Shown piece by piece: positions 33,803 to 43,068 of a stretch of DNA of 46,043 nucleotides (the stretch's first letter is position 1; each line of letters starts with the position of its first letter). The translations under genes were made by a program, and so were the position numbers. This DNA is from an uncultured Pseudomonadota bacterium. GTDB taxonomy: Bacteria > Pseudomonadota > Alphaproteobacteria > RF32 > CAG-239. Under the pieces are notes generated by a model. The model made no database searches. It saw only the letters and a list, made by a program, of their open reading frames with translations, and was not told the origin of the DNA. The stretch is from positions 1-46,043 of the forward strand of contig CASEQD010000008.1 in assembly GCA_949289935.1 (NCBI GenBank), read 5' to 3'.

Positions 33803-34936
33803 TTATGCAAACCAACGATTAATCAGCCGCACCACATCATTCCATGTTGCAAACACCATCAAAGCCATAATCAAGGCAAAACCGGCCTTGAACAAAATTT
33901 CTTTAAACGTAGCACCAAGTTCCCGTCTTGTCACCAGTTCAATAAAATTTATCACAATATGCCCGCCGTCCAGAAGCGGAATGGGAAACAGGTTGATCAA
34001 ACCCAGATTAATTGACAGCAAAGCCATAAAAACCACAAAATCCAAAATACCGTTTTCTTTGGTAATATCACCCGAAAGTTCGGCAATCCGGATAATACCG
34101 CCGACATCTTCACCGCCTCTCTGACCGGTAACCATCTGCCCGACCCCGCGCAACGTAGCTGCCGTAATATCCCAGGTCTCAACCACGGCATCGCGAACGG
34201 CCTCGGCAAAACCCAGCCGCTCATGATCTACCTCCATAACGCTCAGAGACTTAACGCCCAGCATAACCTGCCTGGTAACTTTTCCGTTTTGTCCTTTCAA
34301 CTCAACCGGAACCAGATTCAGTTGCAATTTTTTTTCATCGCCGTTTCTCAGCACAACAACTTCTGCTTTGCCGTCCGCAGCCAAAGCGACTTCATAATTA
34401 ATATCCGTAAAATTCTTAATCTCGTGTCCGTTAATCGTCAAAATTCTGTCTTGAGCCTTGATACCGCCCTGCTCGGCGGCGCTGCCCGGAATAACGGCTC
34501 CCACAATCGGCGGAAAATCCATTTTGCCGAGGGACAAAAAGATCGCCGCAAAAACCACAATGGCAAACAAATAATTTGCGGCCGGCCCGGCAACGGCAAT
34601 CAAAATCTTCTTAAACGGTGGCAAAAACTGAAAAACATGTTTTCTTTCTTCTTCGCTCAAATCTTTCAAAACTTCGGATTCGCCAGCCGAAGAAGCATCT
34701 TCGTCGCCAAAAAACTTACAATAACCACCCAACGGAACAGCTGCAATTTTCCAGTGCGTTCCTTTTTTATCCGTCCGGCCGCACAACTCTTTGCCGAAAC
34801 CGATGGAAAACTCATCCACCCGCACCCCCAAAAGTCTGGCCACAAAAAAATGCCCCAGCTCGTGAACAAAAACCAAAATGCCGAGAAGAACTAAAAAAGG
34901 AACAACATAATAAACAATATTAACCAACCACTGCAT
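33803..34936 (-). CDS. rseP: RIP metalloprotease RseP
   Basis: 377 residues from the ATG at 34936; the frame also allows TTG at 34945. HELGH at 25-29 (VFVHELGHFFVARLLG), one periplasmic PDZ domain (~128-205, GAVIPGSAAEQGGIKAQDRI), and the second active-site segment NLFPIPLLDGGH. Four membrane helices. It cleaves membrane-embedded anti-sigma factors and leftover signal peptides. E. coli RseP has two PDZ domains; one is usual in alphaproteobacteria. It starts 5 bases after cdsA. Confidence 0.95.
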   Translation of the reverse strand: MQWLVNIVYYVVPFLVLLGILVFVHELGHFFVARLLGVRVDEFSIGFGKELCGRTDKKGTHWKIAAVPLGGYCKFFGDEDASSAGESEVLKDLSEEERKHVFQFLPPFKKILIAVAGPAANYLFAIVVFAAIFLSLGKMDFPPIVGAVIPGSAAEQGGIKAQDRILTINGHEIKNFTDINYEVALAADGKAEVVVLRNGDEKKLQLNLVPVELKGQNGKVTRQVMLGVKSLSVMEVDHERLGFAEAVRDAVVETWDITAATLRGVGQMVTGQRGGEDVGGIIRIAELSGDITKENGILDFVVFMALLSINLGLINLFPIPLLDGGHIVINFIELVTRRELGATFKEILFKAGFALIMALMVFATWNDVVRLINRWFA

Positions 34937-34941
34937 TACTT

Positions 34942-35739
34942 TCAACCTGCTTGTACGTTAAAAAGAACAATAACCATAATCAACACAAAAGGCGCCGCAA
35001 AAATCAACCCGTCGATTCGGTCAAAAATACCGCCATGCCCGGGAATAAGATTACTGGAATCTTTCAACCCCAATTTCCGTTTAATGGCCGATTCGATTAA
35101 ATCGCCGGTCTGGGCAATCAGCGCCACAAACGGCGCAGCAATAATCAGGCTTTTCCTCCAAAACGGCTGAATATTAAACCCGAAAACAAAAACCCACGAT
35201 ACAACCAGTGCAAAAACCATGGCTCCGGCTAAACCTGCCCAGGTTTTATTGGGACTGATTTTCGGAGCCAGTTTCGGCCCCTTCAGAGAGCAACCGACCA
35301 CATATCCTCCGACATCGACGCTCCAAATAACAAGGATATACCACAACACACATTCCATTCCCCCGATGCTGTACAACCAGGCAAAAGCGCCTACACCAAT
35401 GGAAATATACGGCACGCCGAGAACCAGCAGCCCCCGGTATTTTTCCCCGCGCGACTTATAGACAGCCGCCAACGTAGCCAAAACGATAGCCAGAGGAACG
35501 GCAATCAAATGCAAAAGCCAGGTAGACGAAGCAACCGCAAAAACATAAAGAGCCGTATATCTCCCTTTCTTCTCGGTCGGCATCATCTCTGCCCATTCCC
35601 AGGCCAGCAGACACCCGACAAACAACGCAAATAAATTAAAATAGGGCATTCCGGCAAAAACGGCCAACAACGTCAGCGGCGCCATAACCGCAGCGGCAAC
35701 GCTTCTTTTCATAACAGAATCAAGCTTGGACTTTTCCAT
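34942..35739 (-). CDS. cdsA: Phosphatidate cytidylyltransferase CdsA
   Basis: 265 residues from the ATG at 35739 (GGGAGAGAAG upstream). Multi-pass membrane protein with the CDP-diglyceride synthase signature SAIKRKLGLKDSSNLIPGHG, then GIFDRIDGL. It makes CDP-diacylglycerol, the precursor of all major phospholipids. Its start overlaps the end of uppS by 20 bases. In most proteobacteria dxr follows cdsA; here rseP does. Confidence 0.96.
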   Translation of the reverse strand: MEKSKLDSVMKRSVAAAVMAPLTLLAVFAGMPYFNLFALFVGCLLAWEWAEMMPTEKKGRYTALYVFAVASSTWLLHLIAVPLAIVLATLAAVYKSRGEKYRGLLVLGVPYISIGVGAFAWLYSIGGMECVLWYILVIWSVDVGGYVVGCSLKGPKLAPKISPNKTWAGLAGAMVFALVVSWVFVFGFNIQPFWRKSLIIAAPFVALIAQTGDLIESAIKRKLGLKDSSNLIPGHGGIFDRIDGLIFAAPFVLIMVIVLFNVQAG

Positions 35740-36433
35740 ATCTTCTCTCCCTGGTATTAAACCCGGCAATAACAGCCTCCAATTCCTTTGCCTCAAAATC
35801 CGGCCACGGCGTATCTGAAAAGAACAACTCCGTATAAGCAATCTGCCACAACAGATAATTGCTGATTCTTTTTTCGCCGCCGGTACGAATTAAAATATCC
35901 GGTTCGGGAATATCTTTGGTGTAAAGCATAGCAGAAAAACTCTTAATATCAATATCGCTTTCCGAGATATCACCGTTTTTCACCAGAACGGCGGCTTTGC
36001 GGACAGCCTGAATAATTTCCTGCCGGGAACCGTAGCTTATGGCAAAACACAACGTCAGCCCGCCGTTTTTTGCGGTTTGACGCTCCAATGCAGCCATACT
36101 CTGCCGGATATCGGCAGAAAGCATATCTCTTTCACCGATAAAACGGATTCTTACATTATTTTCATGCAATTCTTTTAAATCAGATTTCAAATACTCGCGC
36201 AAAAGTCCCATCAGTGTATCGACTTCCTCTTTGGGACGTTGCCAGTTTTCGGTCGAAAAAGCATACAACGTCAAAAACTTAACGCCGAGCCGATCGGCTT
36301 CCTTGGCAATTTCCTTAACCTTTTCGGCGCCTTTCCGATGTCCGGCGGAACGCGGCAGCAGGCGTTTCTGAGCCCACCGCCCGTTACCGTCCATAATAAT
36401 GGCAATATGTGTTACACTCTCAGCTTTCTGCAT
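35720..36433 (-). CDS. uppS: Undecaprenyl diphosphate synthase
   Basis: 237 residues from the ATG at 36433 (a TTG at 36442 is in frame; neither has a strong ribosome site). A cis-prenyltransferase with catalytic Asp in IIMDGNGRWA, then SAGHRKGAE, TLYAFSTENWQRP and the terminal RTGGEKRISNYLLWQIAYTE with DTPWPDF. It makes the C55 lipid carrier that MraY uses. Operon with frr upstream and cdsA overlapping downstream. Confidence 0.97.
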   Translation of the reverse strand: MQKAESVTHIAIIMDGNGRWAQKRLLPRSAGHRKGAEKVKEIAKEADRLGVKFLTLYAFSTENWQRPKEEVDTLMGLLREYLKSDLKELHENNVRIRFIGERDMLSADIRQSMAALERQTAKNGGLTLCFAISYGSRQEIIQAVRKAAVLVKNGDISESDIDIKSFSAMLYTKDIPEPDILIRTGGEKRISNYLLWQIAYTELFFSDTPWPDFEAKELEAVIAGFNTRERRYGKVQA

Positions 36434-36526
36434 TTCCGACAAATAAAGAAAACAACATCAGTTCAATACATTCTTCCGGTCGTTTGCCTGCAAACAAAAA
36501 TCCCCGCAGACGCGCACCGGACAAAA

Positions 36527-37090
36527 TCAGACTTGAAGAATATCTTTTTCCTTCTGAGCCAGCATTTCCTCAATCTTTTTAATGGAATCATCCGTCAGTT
36601 TCTGAATTTCATTTTCATAACGTTTTTCATCATCTTCCGAAATGGCATTGTCTTTTTTCAGCTTTTTCACTTCATCCAAAGCCTCTCTGCGCAGATTACG
36701 GATCGCCACCTTATTATTCTCGGCATATTTTCCGGCAATTTTGGTCAGTTCTTTGCGTCTTTCTTCGCTGAGCGGCGGAATAGGCACACGGATAAGCTGC
36801 CCGTCCGAAGCAGGATTCAACCCCAGTTCCGATTCCATAATAGCTTTTTCCACGGCCTTGGCCATTCCTCTGTCCCAAACCGAAATGGAAATCGTACGGG
36901 CATCGGGAATGGATATGGTTCCCAACTGGGCTATCGGCGTCATACTGCCGTACGCCTCGACCATAATGCCGTCCAGCAGGCTGGCATGAGCGCGGCCGGC
37001 GCGCAAACCGCCGAAATCTCCTTTCAGAGAGTCCAGCGTCTTGTCCATTTTGGTTTTTATTTCATTTTTAATGGTTGAAAAATCAGACAT
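36527..37090 (-). CDS. frr: Ribosome recycling factor
   Basis: 187 residues, standard length. A three-helix bundle with signature RAGRAHASLLDGIMVEAYGS, the PIAQLGTISIPDARTISI core domain, and the conserved LRREALDEVKKLKKD helix. It splits the post-termination ribosome with EF-G. Between pyrH and uppS, the usual order. Confidence 0.98.
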   Translation of the reverse strand: MSDFSTIKNEIKTKMDKTLDSLKGDFGGLRAGRAHASLLDGIMVEAYGSMTPIAQLGTISIPDARTISISVWDRGMAKAVEKAIMESELGLNPASDGQLIRVPIPPLSEERRKELTKIAGKYAENNKVAIRNLRREALDEVKKLKKDNAISEDDEKRYENEIQKLTDDSIKKIEEMLAQKEKDILQV

Positions 37091-37184
37091 GTTATTTTAC
37101 TTTCCTGCTAAATTTTCTTAGATACAAGCATAATTATTTATTTTGTGCTCTTTGGCAAGCAGTTTTTGCCGCCAAAGAAAAATT

Positions 37185-37895
37185 TTATTGTATCAGCGTA
37201 AAACGCCCCTTACCGCAAACGGCTTTCTTTAAAGCGTCTTTTTCATGCTGGGAAAAAACCATCACCGGAATTTTGTTTTCCCGGGCCATGGCCACGGCTG
37301 TTATGTCCATCACGCCGAGTTTCTTGGCAATCACCTCGTCGTACGAAACCATATCGTAACGCTTTGCATTCGGATTCTTGCCGGGATCATCATCATAAAC
37401 ACCGTCGACCTGCGTCGACTTCATAATAACGTCGCACTTCATTTCCGAAGCACGCAGCACGGCACCCGTATCCGTAGTAAAAAACGGATTTCCCGTTCCG
37501 CCGGCAAAAATAACAATGCGCTTTTTCTCCAGATGCCTCAAAGCCCGGCGATATAAATAGCTTTCGCACACCTGCGGAATTTGCAGCCCCGACATCACCC
37601 GTACCGGCAAACCTTCTTTTTCCATCATATTCTGCAGATAAACGGCGTTCATCACCGTTGCCATCATACCGACATAATCGCCTACCGTACGGCTGATGCC
37701 TTTGGAAGCTTCTTTCACGCCGCGGAAAATATTGCCGCCGCCGACAACAATGCAGATTTCCACGCCGGCCTCATAAATTTCCTTAAGTTCCCGCGACAAA
37801 ATTTTCACCGCCTCGGCTGAAATCCCAAAATTTTCATTTCCCGCCAGCCCCTCGCCGGAAACTTTAAGCAGAATTCTTTTATAAACAGGCTTCAT
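37185..37895 (-). CDS. pyrH: Uridylate kinase
   Basis: 236 residues from the ATG at 37895 (GGGA seven bases upstream; a GTG at 37907 is in frame). An amino-acid-kinase fold with LLKVSGEGLAG, the GGGNIFRG phosphate loop, GTGNPFFTTDTGA (UMP/ATP site) and VDGVYDDDPGKNPNA. It phosphorylates UMP to UDP. It begins the minus-strand operon; rpsB and tsf, which normally precede it, are not here, and the next gene upstream is the divergent plsY. Confidence 0.97.
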   Translation of the reverse strand: MKPVYKRILLKVSGEGLAGNENFGISAEAVKILSRELKEIYEAGVEICIVVGGGNIFRGVKEASKGISRTVGDYVGMMATVMNAVYLQNMMEKEGLPVRVMSGLQIPQVCESYLYRRALRHLEKKRIVIFAGGTGNPFFTTDTGAVLRASEMKCDVIMKSTQVDGVYDDDPGKNPNAKRYDMVSYDEVIAKKLGVMDITAVAMARENKIPVMVFSQHEKDALKKAVCGKGRFTLIQ

Positions 37896-37927
37896 TGTTT
37901 TTCCCACAAAAAAATTAAACTGTCTTT

Positions 37928-37955
37928 ATATTAAACAATAAATCGCCTTTGTCAT
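37928..37955 (-). promoter_or_regulatory. Candidate promoter of the pyrH operon
   Basis: Minus-strand -35 ATGACA (37955-37950), 16-base spacer, -10 TAATAT (37933-37928), 33 bases before the pyrH ATG. Confidence 0.4.
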
Positions 37956-38017
37956 CCGAATTCGTCATTTTTTCGGCAGTTTTATTCCGCCGCCGTACAC
38001 AGGCACATAAATTACGG

Positions 38018-38046
38018 TTGCAATCAACAGCCGACAGGATTAAAAA
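38018..38046 (+). promoter_or_regulatory. Candidate promoter of plsY-dprA-topA
   Basis: -35 TTGCAA (38018-38023), 17-base spacer, -10 TAAAAA (38041-38046), 35 bases before the plsY start. TTGCAA is the same -35 hexamer seen at 2951 and 16796. The -10 is poor. Confidence 0.33.
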
Positions 38047-38080
38047 TAAAACAAAGAAAAAATATTAAGCGGAAAAAAAC

Positions 38081-38725
38081 ATGAACATTTCTTTATACTT
38101 CGTTCTTGCCGCATTGGGCGGCTACCTTCTCGGTTCCATACCGTTTGGTTTGGTGCTGACCAGAATCTGCGGTCTTGGCGACATCCGGAAAATCGGATCG
38201 GGAAACATCGGCGCCACCAATGTCTTACGCACCGGCCGCAAAGATCTGGCTTTGCTCACCGTCGTGTGTGACGCTTCAAAAGCGGGTATTGCGGCATGTT
38301 TGGCAGGCTTTTTTGCACCACAAACATCTTGCATCGTTTTTGGTTTTGTATCTACCGTCCCTGTCGTTGCCGGACTGATCGCCGGTGTTATGGGCGTCAT
38401 TGGACACAACTTTCCTGTCTGGCTGAAATTCAGAGGAGGGAAAGGCGTCGCTTCCGGTTTTGGTTTTATTGTTGCCACCCAGTGGCAATTGGGGCTGACT
38501 GCTCTTTGCGTATGGCTTTTAACGGCGTTCATCACCCGCTATTCTTCCCTGTCGGCAATTTTGGCCTGCATTTCGGTTCCGGTATTTGCCTTCTTTTTAA
38601 GTGACCCGGTACACGCTTTGTTTTACAGTGCCGTTGCCCTGCTGGTTTTAATCCGCCACCATGCCAACATCGCCCGCCTGATAAAAGGGACGGAAAGCAA
38701 AATAAGCTTCAGCAAAAAAGCTTAA
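38081..38725 (+). CDS. plsY: Acyl-phosphate:glycerol-3-phosphate acyltransferase PlsY
   Basis: 214 residues, five or more membrane helices. All three PlsY motifs are visible: GSIPFGLVL, then GSGNIGATNVLRTGRK (phosphate binding), and GHNFPVWLKFRGGKGVASG. It adds the first acyl chain to glycerol-3-phosphate. The gene pair plsY-dprA-topA is a common order in alphaproteobacteria; dprA starts 2 bases after this stop. Confidence 0.96.
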   Translation: MNISLYFVLAALGGYLLGSIPFGLVLTRICGLGDIRKIGSGNIGATNVLRTGRKDLALLTVVCDASKAGIAACLAGFFAPQTSCIVFGFVSTVPVVAGLIAGVMGVIGHNFPVWLKFRGGKGVASGFGFIVATQWQLGLTALCVWLLTAFITRYSSLSAILACISVPVFAFFLSDPVHALFYSAVALLVLIRHHANIARLIKGTESKISFSKKA

Positions 38726-38727
38726 AC

Positions 38728-39849
38728 ATGGAAAAAAAAGAACTCATAAACTGGATTCGCCTGATTAACACCGAAAACATCGGTCCCGTTAGTTTTTACA
38801 AACTTCTGCGGCGGTTTGAAAATGTTGAAGAAGCACTGCGGAAACTTCCAAAGCAATACGCCCCTTTTCCGGAAAGTGAAGCCCGCCGTGAATTGAAGCA
38901 GGCGGAAGAACAGGGTGTCAGTATTATTGCCGCGGCAGACAAAGATTACCCGGACAAACTGAAAGAATTAACCGACGCCCCTCCCCTGCTTTACGTTTTG
39001 GGACGCAAAGAATTATTAAATCACCCGGCGGCTCTTTCCGTCGTCGGAGCGCGCAACGCTTCGGTAAACGGACGCAAACTGGCTTCCCGCATTTCTTTCG
39101 ACCTGACCGAAAACGATGTTCTGATTGTCTCGGGTATGGCGCGCGGTATAGATTCGGCGGCACATAAAGGGGCATTATTCGCAAAAGACAAAAACGGCCC
39201 GACCATTGCCGTTTTGGGCTGCGGCGTTGATATTGTTTACCCGCAGGAAAACAAAGAACTTTACAATCAAATCGCGGCGCAGGGAGCCATCGTTTCGGAG
39301 TTTTCTCTTGGCACCGAACCTCAGGCCGAAAATTTTCCCCGGCGCAACCGGATTGTTGCCGGCCTTTCATCCGGCACGCTCGTCGTTGAAGCCAACCTGA
39401 ACTCCGGTTCGTTGATAACCGCCCGCCTAGCATTGGAACAGGGACGGGAAGTTTTTGCCGTTCCGGGTTCTCCGCTTGACGGACGTTCGCTCGGAACCAA
39501 CAAACTCATCAAAGACGGCGCCGTTTTAACCGAAAGCAGCGAAGACATTCTCGCCACATTGCAATACCAGACAAAACATATTTCCCTTCCCCGCCCGCCC
39601 CGAATGGAAACAGAGGATTTATTCGACAATCCCCTTGACAAACCGGAAAATAATGCCGATATTCCTCAGAAAGAAAAAACACCGTTGCTGGAGTTGTTGT
39701 CTTTCGACGGTGTTTATGTTGACGAACTCATCCGCTCGTCCGGGTTGAACGCCGCAGAACTTTCGGCCGAACTTCTTGAGCTGGAAATGGACAATAAAAT
39801 CGAACGTCTTCCCGGAAACAGAGTCGCTTTAATAAAAAAGATAAGGTAA
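38728..39849 (+). CDS. dprA: DNA processing protein DprA
   Basis: 373 residues. A short N-terminal SAM-like part, the Rossmann core with SVVGARNASVNGRKLA, SGMARGIDSAAHKGAL, AVLGCGVDIVYPQENKELY, FPRRNRIVAGLS and FAVPGSPLDGRSLGTNKLI, and a C-terminal winged helix (~312-373, DELIRSSGLNAAELSAELLELEM). DprA loads RecA on incoming single-stranded DNA during natural transformation. No competence genes (comEC, comF) are in the window, so competence cannot be judged. Confidence 0.96.
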   Translation: MEKKELINWIRLINTENIGPVSFYKLLRRFENVEEALRKLPKQYAPFPESEARRELKQAEEQGVSIIAAADKDYPDKLKELTDAPPLLYVLGRKELLNHPAALSVVGARNASVNGRKLASRISFDLTENDVLIVSGMARGIDSAAHKGALFAKDKNGPTIAVLGCGVDIVYPQENKELYNQIAAQGAIVSEFSLGTEPQAENFPRRNRIVAGLSSGTLVVEANLNSGSLITARLALEQGREVFAVPGSPLDGRSLGTNKLIKDGAVLTESSEDILATLQYQTKHISLPRPPRMETEDLFDNPLDKPENNADIPQKEKTPLLELLSFDGVYVDELIRSSGLNAAELSAELLELEMDNKIERLPGNRVALIKKIR

Positions 39850-39858
39850 ACCACAACA

Positions 39859-42312
39859 ATGAAGCTCGTAATTGTAGAATCTCCCGCCAAAGCCAAAACC
39901 ATCAACAAATATCTCGGCAGCGACTACAAGGTTCTTGCCAGCTTCGGCCACATACGCGACCTGCCGAGTAAAGACGGCTCGGTTAACCCGGATGAAAATT
40001 TTGCCATGACCTGGGAGCTCAGCCCCGGCGGCAAAAAACGTCTGGCAGATATAATCAAAGCCGTCAAAGAATGCGACACAATCATTCTCGCCTCCGACCC
40101 GGATAGAGAAGGAGAAGCCATTGCCTGGCATATTTTGGAAGAACTGAGTGCCAAAAAAGTTATCAAAGATAAAAAAATCGAACGCGTGGTTTTTCACGAA
40201 ATCACCAAACACGCCGTTACCGAAGCCATAAAGAATCCCCGGCAGATTGACGACAATCTCGTTTCTGCCTACATGGCGCGCCGCGCGCTTGACTATCTGG
40301 TCGGATTTACGCTGTCGCCCGTGCTGTGGCGCAAACTTCCCGGCTCGAAATCGGCCGGACGCGTTCAGTCAGTTGCTCTGCGTCTGGTGTGCGACCGCGA
40401 AACCGAAATCGAAAAATTCAAACCGGAAGAATACTGGACCATTGATGTTGATGTTCTAACCTCAAAACAAGCACTCATCACCACCCACCTCATTCAGCTC
40501 GACGGTAAAAAGCTTGAAAAATTTGACATCAGGAATCAACCTTCTGCCGAAGAAGCAAAAAACAAAATCGAAGCGCAGGAATTTACAGTATCAAACGTCG
40601 AGCGCAAAAAAGCCAACCGCTATCCGGCGCCGCCGTTCACCACTTCCACTCTCCAACAGGAAGCAGCGCGCAAATTGCGTTTTTCTGCAAAAAAAACCAT
40701 GCAGATTGCGCAAAAACTCTATGAAAGCGGCTTCATCACCTACATGCGTACCGATGCAGTCAACCTGTCTCAGGAGGCGGTAAGCGCCTGCCGCGACGCC
40801 ATTCTCAAATATTTCGGAGAGGCCTATCTACCCAAACAGGCCAAAGAATACAAAACCAAAAGCAAAAATGCTCAGGAAGCGCATGAAGCCATCCGCCCTT
40901 CCGATGTCATGAACACGCCGAAAAAACTCGAAGCAAAACTCGATTCTGACGCACACAAACTTTATGAACTGATTTGGAAAAGAACGGTTGCCTGTCAGAT
41001 GAATCCGGCCGTAATGGACAAAGTCGCCATTGATTTTCTTTCTCAGGATACGCAGATTCTTTTGCGTGCCACCGGCCAGGTAATTGCCTTTGACGGTTTC
41101 TTAAAGCTCTATCAGGAAAGCCGGGACGATTCGGACGATGATGAAGAAAACCGCATTTTACCGAATGTTGAAACAGGAGAACCTGTCAGCAAAGGCGAAA
41201 TCCGCACCGACCAACACTTTACCACGCCGCCGCCGCGCTTTACCGAAGCCAGTCTGGTAAAAAAGCTTGAGGAACTCGGCATCGGCCGGCCGTCAACTTA
41301 CGCAACAATTATCTCCGTCCTTCAGGAACGAAAATACGTCCGGGTAGAAAAACTGCGCTTCATTCCGGAAGACCGCGGCCGCATCGTTACCGTATTTCTG
41401 GAAAACTTTTTCAAAAAATATGTGGAATATGACTTTACCGCCCAACTGGAAGAATTTCTGGATGACATTTCCGCCGGAAAAATGGAATGGAAAAAACTGC
41501 TGACCGGATTTTGGAACAAATTCATCAAAAATGTTGACGCCGTCAAACCGCTGCAAATTACCGAAGTCATCGACCGCATTGACGAAGCTTTGTCTTATCA
41601 TCTTTTTCCGCCGCGTGAAGACGGAACCGATCCGCGCACCTGTCCGGAATGCGGCAAAGGAAAATTAAGCGTCAAATTCGGCAAATTCGGTGCTTTCATC
41701 GGCTGCTCCGATTATCCCGAATGCAAATACACCAAACCGCTGACCGATGTCAAAGATGAAGAACAAAACGACACACCAAAAACCCCGGCGCCCGAAGACA
41801 AAAAAATCGGTGAAATGAACGGCTTAAATATTTATCTCAAAAAAGGACCTTATGGTTTTTATGTCCAACTGGGTGAAGACGCAACAGCCACAACCGAAAA
41901 ACCCAAACGCGCTTCTCTTCCCAAAAACATCTCTCCGGAAGAAATTACGCCGGAACAGGCGCAGCGCCTTCTCAGCCTGCCTTTTGAGCTTGGTGAAGGC
42001 ATCACGGTAAACACCGGCAAATTCGGCCCTTATGTCAAACAGGGCAGCAAATCAAAATCACTAACTGGAACGGACAACATCTTTAACATCACGCTGGAAA
42101 GAGCAAAAACAATTCTTTCCGGAGCGGTTGAACGGCCGGCGGCGGTTGTTATCGGCCAACATCCGAAAGACAAAACCGATATTACACTTAATAACGGACG
42201 TTATGGCCCGTATCTCAAATGGGGCAAAAACAACTATGCCCTGCCCAAAGAATTCCGAGGCAAAACACCGACATTGGAAGATGCCCTCAAAATCATCGAA
42301 ACAAAAAAATAA
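39859..42312 (+). CDS. topA: DNA topoisomerase I
   Basis: 817 residues, type IA. Toprim domain with Glu7 (VIVESPAKAKTI) and Asp80-x-Asp82 (ASDPDREGEAIAWHI), catalytic Tyr295 in GFITYMRTDAVNLS, and a decatenation/gate domain. The C-terminus has one four-Cys zinc ribbon (CPECGKGKLSVKFGKFGAFIGCSDYPEC), then two or three Cys-free topo_C-type repeats with FGPYVKQG and RYGPYLKWG motifs, the usual alphaproteobacterial form. It relaxes negative supercoils. Last gene of plsY-dprA-topA; its stop codon lies in a terminator stem. Confidence 0.97.
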   Translation: MKLVIVESPAKAKTINKYLGSDYKVLASFGHIRDLPSKDGSVNPDENFAMTWELSPGGKKRLADIIKAVKECDTIILASDPDREGEAIAWHILEELSAKKVIKDKKIERVVFHEITKHAVTEAIKNPRQIDDNLVSAYMARRALDYLVGFTLSPVLWRKLPGSKSAGRVQSVALRLVCDRETEIEKFKPEEYWTIDVDVLTSKQALITTHLIQLDGKKLEKFDIRNQPSAEEAKNKIEAQEFTVSNVERKKANRYPAPPFTTSTLQQEAARKLRFSAKKTMQIAQKLYESGFITYMRTDAVNLSQEAVSACRDAILKYFGEAYLPKQAKEYKTKSKNAQEAHEAIRPSDVMNTPKKLEAKLDSDAHKLYELIWKRTVACQMNPAVMDKVAIDFLSQDTQILLRATGQVIAFDGFLKLYQESRDDSDDDEENRILPNVETGEPVSKGEIRTDQHFTTPPPRFTEASLVKKLEELGIGRPSTYATIISVLQERKYVRVEKLRFIPEDRGRIVTVFLENFFKKYVEYDFTAQLEEFLDDISAGKMEWKKLLTGFWNKFIKNVDAVKPLQITEVIDRIDEALSYHLFPPREDGTDPRTCPECGKGKLSVKFGKFGAFIGCSDYPECKYTKPLTDVKDEEQNDTPKTPAPEDKKIGEMNGLNIYLKKGPYGFYVQLGEDATATTEKPKRASLPKNISPEEITPEQAQRLLSLPFELGEGITVNTGKFGPYVKQGSKSKSLTGTDNIFNITLERAKTILSGAVERPAAVVIGQHPKDKTDITLNNGRYGPYLKWGKNNYALPKEFRGKTPTLEDALKIIETKK

Positions 42313-42338
42313 GGCTCCTCCGGGAACCTTATTTTTTT
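42303..42338. terminator. Rho-independent terminator of topA
   Basis: AAAAAAATAAGG (42303-42314) and CCTTATTTTTTT (42327-42338) form a perfect 12-bp stem around CTCCTCCGGGAA. The topA stop codon TAA is inside the left arm. Confidence 0.85.
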
Positions 42339-42371
42339 ACCTTTTTACAAACTTTCTCCTAATTCCGCCGC

Positions 42372-42409
42372 AAAAAAAACATCCTTTCCTTTTCGGGAAA
42401 AGATGTTTT
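42372..42409 (-). terminator. Rho-independent terminator of the 42416 gene
   Basis: On the minus strand AAAACATC (42409-42402) pairs with GATGTTTT (42383-42376), with inner TTTCC/GGAAA pairs, followed by a T-run. It begins seven bases beyond the stop codon. Confidence 0.8.
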
Positions 42410-42415
42410 CGCATT

Positions 42416-42916
42416 TCAAAGATAAATCACCGGCCGGACAAAAGCGACCTCCTTATCCTCATAATAATCAGAAGAATTATTGTCAAAACCAACAATCCAC
42501 GCCCGGTTGCTATACCCGTCGGAAGCATGATAACCGCCGTATTTAACCTCTTTCAAAGCCTCCCCGCCACACTTAACCAGACAAGCATTTAACACATCAA
42601 AAACCGGTGCAGTCTGTTCTTCCAAACCGATTTGGGGAAAAGAACACTGTTGACCGTTAATTGTCTCCTGAACACAATAAAGTTCGGCCTCCCTGCGGTT
42701 AAGTTTTCTCGGAGAATCTTCCAACGCAAACACAACCCGGCCGAGACGTACGCCGCAAATAACCTTTCCGTTGCCATAATACGGCTCGGGAATTTTCCCA
42801 AAACAATCAGCGCCTTTCGCCGTTTTCTTCCGCCGCCTGTGATACAACCCGGCCGTTAAAAAACCCAGCACAAAAGAACCGCCTAAAAACAAAATACCAA
42901 AAAAATCTTTTTTCAT
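42416..42916 (-). CDS. Membrane-anchored hypothetical protein with FISUMP-like C-terminus, 166 aa
   Basis: One N-terminal hydrophobic segment (~5-24, FFGILFLGGSFVLGFLTAGLY) followed by an Arg/Lys cluster (HRRRKK), so it is either a membrane anchor with a cytoplasmic remainder or a poor signal. The rest has five Cys and ends RAWIVGFDNNSSDYYEDKEVAFVRPVIYL in part, close to the terminal pattern of the 8278 protein (NYVRPVIEF). I take it as a short member or relative of the DUF1566/FISUMP-like group. It has its own terminator and is divergent from ftsZ. Function unknown. Confidence 0.65.
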   Translation of the reverse strand: MKKDFFGILFLGGSFVLGFLTAGLYHRRRKKTAKGADCFGKIPEPYYGNGKVICGVRLGRVVFALEDSPRKLNRREAELYCVQETINGQQCSFPQIGLEEQTAPVFDVLNACLVKCGGEALKEVKYGGYHASDGYSNRAWIVGFDNNSSDYYEDKEVAFVRPVIYL

Positions 42917-43024
42917 AATGATATAAATTTAATAATTGATTAACAACATTTTTCATATCACACAACATTCCTTTGTCAATAAAAATAAATTGCCGCTGGT
43001 AACGTTTACTTAATGAATTTTGCC

Positions 43025-43030
43025 TATACT
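43025..43030 (+). promoter_or_regulatory. Possible -10 box upstream of ftsZ
   Basis: TATACT, 38 bases before the ftsZ ATG. No -35 of good quality is seen at 16-18 bases, so the call is weak. A promoter is needed somewhere here because ftsZ is detached from ftsA. Confidence 0.3.
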
Positions 43031-43068
43031 TCTGCTTAAGGAAAAATTTTATCGGAGTAAGGAGCAAA

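Noticed and set aside
37908..38080. Replication origin between divergent pyrH and plsY
   Set aside because: No cluster of DnaA-box-like sequences or AT-rich 13-mer repeats is visible; the divergence is explained by two promoters.
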